Of a DNA stretch of 47,837 nt, positions 34,440 through 42,554 are shown one piece after another. The stretch is from positions 1 to 47,837 of the forward strand of contig CAZVAD010000005.1 of NCBI GenBank assembly GCA_964624645.1, given 5' to 3'. Source of the stretch: Mariniphaga sp964624645. GTDB taxonomy: Bacteria > Bacteroidota > Bacteroidia > Bacteroidales > Prolixibacteraceae. The first letter of the stretch is position 1. Each line of letters begins with the position of its first letter. The translations under genes and the position numbers were made by a program. A model generated the notes under the pieces. The model did not search any database, was not told the DNA's origin, and saw only the letters and a program-made list of their open reading frames with translations.

Positions 34440-35987
34440 ATGAATACAATCAAAAAAGTTATAACTCTGTTGATCATCATCTTTTTTGGAATATCATGCA
34501 ACGAAGATGCATTTTTTGAGTTGAAAAGACCCAATGAGTTTCCGTGGGCAAATATTAATGAACTTGAAATCGGAGTAAGAGAACCTTACTTTTTATTGAA
34601 CCGGACGCCTTGGGATCATCCTTTTGGAACTATGGCGTTGAAAAATTTCACCGAATCTGACATTGCAGTCTATCTGCCGCAATTTGTGGGCGCAAGCGCT
34701 TCAGCTGAATATTACAACAGGGAATTCAGTAAAGCAACGCCAATTTATGAAATGGAAGGTTCATTTGAAAGACTTTATCAAATGATTACTGCCTGTAACG
34801 GTCCGTTGCAAATGCTAAGCGATGCAGAAAAGGCCGGCGAGGATCCTTTTCCTAACCTGACGGCAGCAGAACGCGATAAGTTGAAGCAGTTCAAAGGAGA
34901 GCTTCTTTTTATGAGAGGTTTGTCATACTGGTATTTAGCCAGACTGTATGCGCCACCGTATAATCCGGGAGGAAGCAACGATGGACGGTTTTTTACCCTG
35001 AGACATGAATTTGTAACCTCTGCCGCTGAATTGAAAGAGCCTGTACTTGGCTCAGTAGAAGAAGTTTACCGGGCAATTGAGGATGACTGGCTGAAGGCCA
35101 AAGAATTGCTGTTTGAGAATCACATCCCGGTTGTAACCGAATTGAATCTCAGGGCACGTGCCAATAAGCATACGGTGTCGGCAATGCTTATGCGTCTCTA
35201 CTTTATTATGGGAAAACATGATAAAGCGGAAATTGAATGCAATGATATTTTGAAGAGCTCTCTTTATGATCTTTCGGAAGACCCGATTGAAGCTTTTAAT
35301 AAAAATGGCGCCGATGGATGGGGCAAGGAAGTTATCTGGCAGACCGCCTGCGATAATGTTTCGGGAGCCTATGGCCGTATGGAAACAATTTTCGGCAGAA
35401 GCCATTATTCCGGCACGGGCATGGCAGCCTGGGCAAGCCAGGCAATGTCTCACTGGGCAATGAAACAGGTAGGCTGGATGGCTGAGGATTTATCTGAAAC
35501 GGATGAAGCGCGCAACGATAAAAGATACCAGCAAATATATTTCCGGTATGATGTTGATCCCCGATCAGACCAAGTGCCTCCTTTGGTTTGGAGCTACAAA
35601 TGGTTCAGAGCGGCTGATAAGGGCAGAACAAACCGTCCGCTTATCCGGCTGGCAGAGATATACCTCACCCGGTCAATTATCCGGTTTAATAACGGCGACA
35701 AAGAAGGGGCAGCATCTGACCTGAATATTGTTCGCAAAAGAGCCGGACTTCAGGATATTGACAAATCTGTGCTTACTGCCGATGATATTCATAATGAGCG
35801 CATAAAAGAGCTGGCAACAGAAAATGGAGACAGAACCTATTATCTCATTGGATTGCAGTTGCCAATCGGAATCGGGGACAGAGACCCGGGAAGATTTTCT
35901 CCCGTAATGCCGCCTTATTCAGAATATTACTGGCAGGTGCCGATGGTTGAACAAAATCAAAATCAATCTTACACCAACGGGAAATAA
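34440..35987 (+). CDS. SusD/RagB-family glycan-binding lipoprotein
   Basis: Surface lipoprotein that forms the lid of the SusC transporter. The 515-aa product has a lipoprotein signal with lipobox GISC at about residue 20 and a following NEDAFFE. The RagB/SusD regions are visible: FERLYQMITACNGPLQM, FKGELLFMRGLSYWYLARLY, LRARANKHTVSAMLMRLYFI (TPR-like helices), and near the end RPLIRLAEIYLTRS and LNIVRKRAGL. The reading frame begins at a TTG at 34434; the ATG at 34440 gives the proper signal peptide. It lies right after SusC and before a terminator, so susC-susD form one unit. Confidence 0.95.
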   Translation: MNTIKKVITLLIIIFFGISCNEDAFFELKRPNEFPWANINELEIGVREPYFLLNRTPWDHPFGTMALKNFTESDIAVYLPQFVGASASAEYYNREFSKATPIYEMEGSFERLYQMITACNGPLQMLSDAEKAGEDPFPNLTAAERDKLKQFKGELLFMRGLSYWYLARLYAPPYNPGGSNDGRFFTLRHEFVTSAAELKEPVLGSVEEVYRAIEDDWLKAKELLFENHIPVVTELNLRARANKHTVSAMLMRLYFIMGKHDKAEIECNDILKSSLYDLSEDPIEAFNKNGADGWGKEVIWQTACDNVSGAYGRMETIFGRSHYSGTGMAAWASQAMSHWAMKQVGWMAEDLSETDEARNDKRYQQIYFRYDVDPRSDQVPPLVWSYKWFRAADKGRTNRPLIRLAEIYLTRSIIRFNNGDKEGAASDLNIVRKRAGLQDIDKSVLTADDIHNERIKELATENGDRTYYLIGLQLPIGIGDRDPGRFSPVMPPYSEYYWQVPMVEQNQNQSYTNGK

Positions 35988-36455
35988 AACATAAAAGAGT
36001 TTAATGAAGGCGTTAAAGCCACTTTGTAAGTGTTCAGATGAAAACTTATGAAGTGGCTTTTTCAATTGAAAATAGTGTGTAGAAGCATACATCGAAGCAA
36101 ACATACTGCGCCGGATTATAAGACTTTATGTTTATTCCGGCGGAGAGAATACTAAGTATATGCCAAACGTTTTCCCGGAGATAAGAGAGATTCTAAACAC
36201 ATGTTCGTCTAAGTCAAAAATGAAGCTGTAAACTTTAAAAAACAGCGGATTATTAAAATGAGGAATATATTCCTTTACTGCATTGTTTTTAAGCATTGTA
36301 TCATTGCCTTTTATTTCTTATTTTCCTGCTATCTTTACCCTTGTTTCAAAAGATGTTTTGCCGGAAGTTGACAGCCGGTGAAATTATGCTTTGTTATGTG
36401 TTGTGAATGAGGGAATTGAAAAGAGTTTGCAATAAATACTTTTAGACAACTTAAA
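35988..36455. other. 468-nt intergenic region between susD and GH2
   Basis: No protein-coding sequence seen. It contains the susD terminator, a 14-bp perfect palindrome AGGAATATATTCCT (36261-36274), and a near-consensus promoter box TATCTTTA (36330-36337, last base off) about 120 nt upstream of the GH2 gene. Otherwise AT-rich and unremarkable. Confidence 0.6.
36015..36060 (+). terminator. Terminator after susD
   Basis: Ten-bp stem AAAGCCACTT (36015-36024) / AAGTGGCTTT (36051-36060), with further pairing GTAAGT/ACTTAT inside the loop region, followed by TTCAATTG. It lies 27 nt after the SusD stop. Confidence 0.75.
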
Positions 36456-38273
36456 ATGGATACAATGAAAAGAACAGTTTTAGCAATTTTTTTGGCTTTT
36501 TTCTTTTTGGCAGCCGGCGCACAGTCCTGGCAGCCTGCGGGTAATCGCATTAAAACCGGTTGGGCGGAAGAGATTGACCCGGCAAATCCGCTTCCTGAGT
36601 ATCCGCGTCCGCAAATGGAGCGGCAGCAATGGCTCAATCTGAACGGGATGTGGGATTATGCCATTGTGAAAGCGGGAAGTAATATGCCCGGCGCTTATGA
36701 TGGCAAAATTCTGGTGCCTTACCCGGTGGAATCAAGCCTTTCGGGAGTTCAGAAAAGAGTTGGCGAAGAGAACGAACTGTGGTATCAGCGGAATTTCACG
36801 GTTCCTGTCGCCTGGAAAAACAAGAACGTACTGTTGAATTTTGGCGCCGTTGACTGGAAAGCCGATGTGTGGGTGAACGATATCAAAGTCGGAACCCACA
36901 AAGGGGGATATGCTCCTTTCAGTTTTGATATTACTCCGTTTCTGGTCAAGGGGGAACAGAAACTGGTTGTGAAGGTCTGGGATCCTTCAGACAAGGGATT
37001 CCAGCCGCGTGGAAAGCAGGTGAATGACCCGCGTGGAATCTGGTACACCCCAGTAACCGGCATCTGGCAAACCGTCTGGATTGAGCCGGTTGAAAAGGCG
37101 TATATCACCCATTTAAAGATTGTTCCCAACATTGACGGCGGAAATGTTTCCGTTTTTGCAGCTACCGAAGGCACAACTTCCGCCGATATCATTGAGGTGA
37201 AAGTTCTGGAAAACGGCAATGTGATTGGCGTGGGAAAAGCAGCCGCCGGACAGGAAGTGCAGGTTGCCGTTCCGGATGCCAGACTCTGGAGCCCCGATTC
37301 GCCCTACCTCTATTCAATGGAGGTTCTCGTACTGAAAGACGGAAAAGAAACCGACAAGGTAAGCAGCTATTTCGGGATGCGGAAAATCTCAACCGCCCGC
37401 GATGCCAACGGAGTGGTGCGTATGCAACTGAACAACAAGGATTATTTTCATTTTGGCCCGCTGGATCAGGGGTGGTGGCCCGACGGACTTTACACGGCGC
37501 CAACCGATGAAGCGCTGCTGTATGACATCAAAAAAACCAAAGATTTTGGTTTTAACATGATTCGCAAACACGTGAAGGTGGAGCCTGCACGGTGGTACTA
37601 CCACTGCGACCGCGAGGGCATTCTGGTGTGGCAGGATATGCCCAACGGCGACCGCTCGCCGCAATGGCAGATGCGGAACTATTTTAACGGACAGGAGCTG
37701 CAGCGCAGCGCCGAATCCGAAGAGAATTACCGCCAGGAGTGGAAAGAAATTATGGATTTGTGTTATTCCAATCCGAGCGTGGTGGTGTGGGTTCCGTTTA
37801 ATGAGGCGTGGGGACAGTTCAAAACCGAAGAAATCACAGCATGGACAAAAAGTTACGACCCGTCCCGCCTGGTCAACCCGGCAAGCGGTGGCAACCACTA
37901 TGATACGGGCGACATTCTGGATATGCACAACTATCCGCAGCCGGTGATGGGGCTTTACGATTCAAAACGGGTGAACGTGTTGGGTGAATACGGAGGAATC
38001 GGTCTGGTACTGGAAGACCACCTCTGGGAAAAAGACCGCAACTGGGGCTATGTTCAGTATAAAACTTCAGAAGAAGCAACGAAAGCTTATGTTGACCTTG
38101 CCGAAAAACTGAAAGAGCTGATTCCTGCTGGTTATTCGGCGGCAGTTTACACACAGACCACCGATGTGGAGATAGAAGTCAACGGACTGATGACTTACGA
38201 CCGGAAAGTGGTGAAATTGAATGAACAGCAAATCAGGAAAATCAATTCGGAGATCAGTAATTATTTTAAATGA
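36456..38273 (+). CDS. Secreted glycoside hydrolase family 2 protein
   Basis: GH2 enzymes cleave beta-galactosides, beta-glucuronides, beta-mannosides or alpha-arabinopyranosides. The 605-aa product has a signal peptide (cleavage near AAGAQ, about residue 22), a sugar-binding N-terminal jelly roll (about 55-215, with LNLNGMWDYAI, WYQRNFTVP and VDWKADVWVND), an immunoglobulin-like domain (about 215-310), and a TIM barrel. The acid/base is Glu450 in VPFNEAW and the likely nucleophile is Glu511 in LGEYGG. A second ATG at codon 4 (36465) is an alternative start. It lies upstream of two GH43 genes with 65-nt and 34-nt spacing, so it is likely in one operon with them. Substrate not decided from sequence. 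Confidence 0.93.
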   Translation: MDTMKRTVLAIFLAFFFLAAGAQSWQPAGNRIKTGWAEEIDPANPLPEYPRPQMERQQWLNLNGMWDYAIVKAGSNMPGAYDGKILVPYPVESSLSGVQKRVGEENELWYQRNFTVPVAWKNKNVLLNFGAVDWKADVWVNDIKVGTHKGGYAPFSFDITPFLVKGEQKLVVKVWDPSDKGFQPRGKQVNDPRGIWYTPVTGIWQTVWIEPVEKAYITHLKIVPNIDGGNVSVFAATEGTTSADIIEVKVLENGNVIGVGKAAAGQEVQVAVPDARLWSPDSPYLYSMEVLVLKDGKETDKVSSYFGMRKISTARDANGVVRMQLNNKDYFHFGPLDQGWWPDGLYTAPTDEALLYDIKKTKDFGFNMIRKHVKVEPARWYYHCDREGILVWQDMPNGDRSPQWQMRNYFNGQELQRSAESEENYRQEWKEIMDLCYSNPSVVVWVPFNEAWGQFKTEEITAWTKSYDPSRLVNPASGGNHYDTGDILDMHNYPQPVMGLYDSKRVNVLGEYGGIGLVLEDHLWEKDRNWGYVQYKTSEEATKAYVDLAEKLKELIPAGYSAAVYTQTTDVEIEVNGLMTYDRKVVKLNEQQIRKINSEISNYFK

Positions 38274-38338
38274 AATCATTGACGGGGTGACTTGGAGTCG
38301 CCCCGTCAATTCAGCAGTAACTTAAACAATTTGTTTGG

Positions 38339-39364
38339 ATGAAAACAAAACAGAAAGTATTCACCCTGCTGATTACAATTTTCAGCCTTCAGTCTTCCTT
38401 AATTGCCTGTGCAGGCAATGGTTTGGGAAATGGCGACCAAAATGAAAACAAGGTTTACCACAACCCGGTGGTAGCCAAAAGCCTTCCCGATCCCACCATC
38501 ATCAAGGCTCCTGATGGCTGGTTTTATCTTTATGCCACTGAAGACATTCGAAATATCCCCATTCATAAATCAAAAGACCTGGTAAACTGGGAATTTGTTG
38601 GCACTGCTTTCACCAATGAAACCCGTCCCGGTTTTGAGCCTAAAGGCGGCCTTTGGGCGCCGGCAATCAGTTTTATCAAAGGGAAATATGTGATGTACTA
38701 CTCCATGTCGGTTTGGGGAGGCGAGTGGACTTGTGGCATTGGCGTGGCTACTGCCGATTCTCCCGAAGGTCCGTTCACCGATCAGGGAAAACTCTTCCGC
38801 AGCAATGAAATTCAGGTTCAGAATTCCATTGATCCGTTTTGTATGGAAGAAAACGGAAAACGCTATCTGTTCTGGGGGAGTTTCAGGGGGATTTACGCCA
38901 TTGAACTGACGGAAGACGGCCTTGCACTGAAACCGGACGCTGAAAAAAGGCAAATTGCAGGTACAGCTTACGAGGGCGTTTATATTTTCAAAAAAGACGG
39001 CTGGTACTATCTGTTTGCTTCCATTGGTTCTTGCTGTGAAGGGATAAAAAGCACTTACACCACGGTTGCCGGAAGGTCCGGCAATCTTTTTGGCCCCTAT
39101 GTGAATAAAACCGGACAAAGTATGATGGAAAATAAGCACGAAATTCTCATTCACGGAAATGAACGGTTTGCCGGAACAGGACACAACTCGGACATTGTGG
39201 AAGATGACGCCGGAAATACCTGGATGTTTTATCATGCGGTGGATAAAAACAACCCCAAAGGCAGGATGCTGATGTTAGATGAAATTCAGTGGAAAGACGG
39301 CTGGCCGTTTGTGGAAGGCGGCACTCCGTCGCCGGAATGGAAAGTTCCTGTATTCAGTAAATAA
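38339..39364 (+). CDS. Glycoside hydrolase family 43 lipoprotein (first)
   Basis: Five-bladed beta-propeller family of arabinofuranosidases, xylosidases and arabinanases. The 341-aa product has a lipoprotein signal with lipobox LIAC at about residues 21-24. The catalytic triad fits GH43: general base Asp51 (SLPDPTII), pKa-modulating Asp165 (SIDPFCM) and acid Glu212 (YEGVYIF). Other family landmarks are WAPAI, GTGHNSDIV and WMFYHAVD. A Cys pair (GSCCEG) is present near the middle. It is expected at the outer membrane or periplasmic face. It lies 34 nt upstream of the second GH43. Confidence 0.93.
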   Translation: MKTKQKVFTLLITIFSLQSSLIACAGNGLGNGDQNENKVYHNPVVAKSLPDPTIIKAPDGWFYLYATEDIRNIPIHKSKDLVNWEFVGTAFTNETRPGFEPKGGLWAPAISFIKGKYVMYYSMSVWGGEWTCGIGVATADSPEGPFTDQGKLFRSNEIQVQNSIDPFCMEENGKRYLFWGSFRGIYAIELTEDGLALKPDAEKRQIAGTAYEGVYIFKKDGWYYLFASIGSCCEGIKSTYTTVAGRSGNLFGPYVNKTGQSMMENKHEILIHGNERFAGTGHNSDIVEDDAGNTWMFYHAVDKNNPKGRMLMLDEIQWKDGWPFVEGGTPSPEWKVPVFSK

Positions 39365-39398
39365 AAAATCAGATATTCAAAGCGATAAAATACTGAAA

Positions 39399-40487
39399 AT
39401 GAAGTTAAAACTATTTTTAAGCCTGATTGTAGCTGTTTTGGTTCTTATAAATTGCTCTCCCAAAAAACAGAAGTTGCAATTTAACAATCCGCTTCCGGTC
39501 GAATTTGGCGATCCTTTTATTTTGAAAGCTTCCGACGGAATGTATTATATGACCGGAACCGGTGGTGTCCGCGACGGGTTTAAAATGTATTCGTCGGCTG
39601 ACCTGAAAACGTGGACGGATGAAGGCCGGATTTTTCAGGGGAATACCGACAGTTCATGGTGTGTTTCAAGTTTTTGGGCACCTGAGCTTTACGAACATCA
39701 GGGGAAATTTTACCTGTTTTACAGCGCTGACTGGCGTGAAAATCCGACCCATGAACTGGAGAATTTCAGGATTGGCGTGGCGGTTTCCGATCAGCCGGCA
39801 GGGCCTTATACCGACTTGTGTAACCGTCCGGTTTTTGACCCCGGATACCCGATTTTAGATGCCAATATCTGGTTTGAAAACGGAAAAGTTTATCTCTATT
39901 ACTCAAGGGCTTGCTATAAACATCCGGTAGAAAGTGAGCTGTCAGCATGGGCGCGCGAGAAAGGCATGTTTGATGAAATTGAAGAGAGCTGGATTTACGG
40001 TGTGGAGTTGTTGCCCGATTTTTCAGGCACAATCGGTGAGCCGCAATTGCTGCTCAGGCCGCCTGTGGCATTGGATGATGCGCAGGCGGAGTGGGAGAGC
40101 CGTTCCGTCACTTCAGGAGAGGTGAATCGTCGCTGGACGGAAGGTTCCTTTATCTTTAAAAAGAATGACACCTATTACATGATGTATTCGGCCAACTTTT
40201 ACGCGGGGGAGAATTATGCCGTTGGCTACGCCACGGCTGACAATCCGCTCGGGCCGTTTACCAAAGCAACCAACAATCCGGTTCTTCAGAAAAATGTGGA
40301 TGAAGGTGGAATCGTAACCGGCACAGGCCACAATTCTGTTACATGGTCACCTGACGGCGAAGAGATGCTGTGCGTTTATCACGGCTACACTTCCAAAACC
40401 GGTAAAAACCGCGTGGTTTTCATTGACCGTATGGAAGTGCTCAGTGATGGAACACTTGTAGTGCACGGACCGACTACGGAAAAATAG
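39399..40487 (+). CDS. Glycoside hydrolase family 43 lipoprotein (second)
   Basis: Second, only distantly similar GH43 of 362 aa. The frame is open back into the previous gene (39279), but the ATG at 39399 gives a lipoprotein signal with lipobox LINC at about residues 16-19. The triad is Asp38 (FGDPFIL), Asp154 (ILDANIWF) and Glu248 (RWTEGSFIF), with SFWAPELYEH and GTGHNSVTWSPDGEEM further on. It is longer than the first GH43 by an insert of about 50 residues between Asp154 and Glu248 (EKGMFDEIEE, YGVELLPDFSG). It ends 27 nt before the convergent esterase gene. Confidence 0.93.
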   Translation: MKLKLFLSLIVAVLVLINCSPKKQKLQFNNPLPVEFGDPFILKASDGMYYMTGTGGVRDGFKMYSSADLKTWTDEGRIFQGNTDSSWCVSSFWAPELYEHQGKFYLFYSADWRENPTHELENFRIGVAVSDQPAGPYTDLCNRPVFDPGYPILDANIWFENGKVYLYYSRACYKHPVESELSAWAREKGMFDEIEESWIYGVELLPDFSGTIGEPQLLLRPPVALDDAQAEWESRSVTSGEVNRRWTEGSFIFKKNDTYYMMYSANFYAGENYAVGYATADNPLGPFTKATNNPVLQKNVDEGGIVTGTGHNSVTWSPDGEEMLCVYHGYTSKTGKNRVVFIDRMEVLSDGTLVVHGPTTEK

Positions 40488-40514
40488 TAAAATTACTGTT
40501 TTTGTACAAATAGT

Positions 40515-41795
40515 TTACGGGTTAACTATCTGCTCATCAGCCCATTTTATGTATTGCTCCCAGTCGTATGCCGTAACGTCGTGTTTTCCGGTGCGGATGT
40601 GATAGGCGACTGTGTTTTGGATGGGTTGATTCACCGGAGGCATTTCTGCCGACGGAATTCCGGTTTTGCCGTAAAGTGCATACACCGGTGTGGCGTGGAA
40701 AGCCGACAGAAACTCACCGTGCGGGTCGGCCCACTGGTCTTCTTCGGCGCTTGCCACATAGAGCGGGCGCGGGGCAATCAGCGCCAGCAGCTCATGCTGA
40801 TCCACCGGCAGGGCATGTTCATTCCGGTTATAATTCATAAAATTCCGGCAAAACCAGTGCGGAAAGCTGGAGTTGATGCGTCCCACCGTCTCTCCGAATG
40901 CACGTTTTGACAATGCGGCGCCGCCGCATCCCGAGTTATTGGAAATCACACCGGCAAACCGCTCATCGGAAGCGCCTGCCCACAGCGAAGTTTTTCCCAA
41001 CCGGGAATGGCCGAAAACAATCACTTTCGAGGCATCCACATCCTTGTCCTTTTCAAGATAGTCCATCGCACGGCTCAGCCCCCATGCCCAGGCGGAAATT
41101 GCACCCCACTCGTTGGCATCAGGGCGTTGCTGTTGCTTTTTGTATAAAAGCGGATGAATGCCATCGGAAAAATCATTTCTGTCGGGGTCAACTTCGCAGT
41201 AGAAAATGGTCGCCAGGCCATAGCCCGCATCAATGATCTTGTTCACCTGCCACCGTTCTTTGCGGACACCTCTGGATTTTTCAGTGAGCTGGTTATTTGA
41301 AATGCCAAACGAATCATTGTCGCGTGTCCATGCTTCTGAAATGCGGATGTTCACATCATCGCAGATCGTATGGTTGCCATAAAAATTGTAACCTAAAAAC
41401 AGGGGCGCTTTCTCAAGATTTTTGGGAAGGTAGATGAGTATGTTGAAAAAGAGCGTTTTTCCGTTTTTCTCAAAAATGAGATCCACTTGCTTGCGTTTTG
41501 CTTTTCCGCCCAGGGCATCATCGCTTTGCTCCACCACTTCCCATTTTGAAATTTTAAGCTTCCCGGGGACTTTTCCATAAACATTGGTTGAAAAGAAATT
41601 CAACAGTTCCGGTTTACGGATTTTCTCCCATTGCCGGATAGTTTTTATCTCCCTGCCGCTGAACGTTTTTAACGGGTCGGGGAGCTTATAAACAGGCACT
41701 TTGCTTTCATCGTAGTTGGGGGTAAATTCAACCCACTGACTGAAAGCCAGCTGACAAAAAAAGAAAGTTGTGAAAATCAATATGAGCTTTTTCAT
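40515..41795 (-). CDS. Glucuronoyl esterase-like protein (CE15-type)
   Basis: CE15 enzymes split ester links between 4-O-methylglucuronate on xylan and lignin alcohols. The 426-aa product has a signal peptide (1-19, ending AFS) and an alpha/beta-hydrolase fold. The nucleophile is Ser264 in GHSRLGKTSLW, the CE15-type G-x-S-R-x-G-K motif. His405 in RTGKHDVTAYDW is the likely catalytic histidine, and SNNSGCGGAALSKR and GETVGRINSSFPHWF are conserved in bacterial members. It is transcribed toward the GH43 genes from the other strand but plausibly works on the same substrate. Acetylxylan-esterase-like annotation is the main alternative. Confidence 0.87.
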   Translation of the reverse strand: MKKLILIFTTFFFCQLAFSQWVEFTPNYDESKVPVYKLPDPLKTFSGREIKTIRQWEKIRKPELLNFFSTNVYGKVPGKLKISKWEVVEQSDDALGGKAKRKQVDLIFEKNGKTLFFNILIYLPKNLEKAPLFLGYNFYGNHTICDDVNIRISEAWTRDNDSFGISNNQLTEKSRGVRKERWQVNKIIDAGYGLATIFYCEVDPDRNDFSDGIHPLLYKKQQQRPDANEWGAISAWAWGLSRAMDYLEKDKDVDASKVIVFGHSRLGKTSLWAGASDERFAGVISNNSGCGGAALSKRAFGETVGRINSSFPHWFCRNFMNYNRNEHALPVDQHELLALIAPRPLYVASAEEDQWADPHGEFLSAFHATPVYALYGKTGIPSAEMPPVNQPIQNTVAYHIRTGKHDVTAYDWEQYIKWADEQIVNP

Positions 41796-41965
41796 AATAT
41801 TTTTTTGTTGATAATCTCAGTATTTTTGCAGTAATTCCGGCAACTGCTGTCCCCGTGGCTTTTAAGAAATTTCTTCGCTTCATCAGAAAAAGATTTTTCC
41901 GGTTTGCCCTAAAGATATTTAAAAATATGGTTTTCCGGAATGAATTTGCTGTTTTTTTGAAAGAA

Positions 41966-42553
41966 TCAAGCCTGCGGATGATTCATAGCAAATGCTCTGC
42001 CGGCATGAAATGCTTCCACATTCTGCTGAACGATTTTTTTTCCTTTGGTTTTGAATATGGTTTCAATTCCGCGAACAATCACCTCGTGCGGAATTTCGAT
42101 GAAAGGGGATGCAGCGCCGAGCATCACCATGTTTGATGCTTTGGGATTGCCGGTTTCCCGTGCAATGCGGTCGGCGTCAATCCGGATAATGTTTATGGTG
42201 CGGCTGAGCTCTTCAAAGGATTCTTCCAGTTCGGGATAGTTGGGGATATTTACAAATGTGGCCGTGTTTGTAACGAGAGCGCCTTTTGGAGAGAGATAGG
42301 GCAGGTAGCGCAGCGATTCCATCGGCTCAACCGAAAGGATGATGTCCGCAGTTCCGGCAGGAATCAGGTCGGAAAAGATGGGAGCGCTTGCAATGCGCAG
42401 GTGCGAGACTACGGCGCCCCCGCGCTGGCTCATGCCGTGCGTTTCCGCCTGTTTCAGGTAGTAGTTTTCGTTGAGTGCGGCAGCGCCGAGTGAAGCGGCA
42501 ATGGACAGGATTCCCTGTCCGCCGACGCCTGCCAGTATAATATCTGTTTTCAT
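41966..42553 (-). CDS. iorB: Indolepyruvate:ferredoxin oxidoreductase, beta subunit
   Basis: Small subunit of the enzyme that oxidatively decarboxylates aryl-2-oxoacids, passing electrons to ferredoxin, in amino-acid degradation or, reversibly, synthesis. The 195-aa product begins with the gamma-like domain signature IILAGVGGQGILSIAASLG and has ETHGMSQRGGAVVSHLR, the conserved family motif. It follows iorA with a 1-nt spacer, so the two are co-transcribed and probably co-translated. Confidence 0.94.
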   Translation of the reverse strand: MKTDIILAGVGGQGILSIAASLGAAALNENYYLKQAETHGMSQRGGAVVSHLRIASAPIFSDLIPAGTADIILSVEPMESLRYLPYLSPKGALVTNTATFVNIPNYPELEESFEELSRTINIIRIDADRIARETGNPKASNMVMLGAASPFIEIPHEVIVRGIETIFKTKGKKIVQQNVEAFHAGRAFAMNHPQA

Positions 42554-42554
42554 T

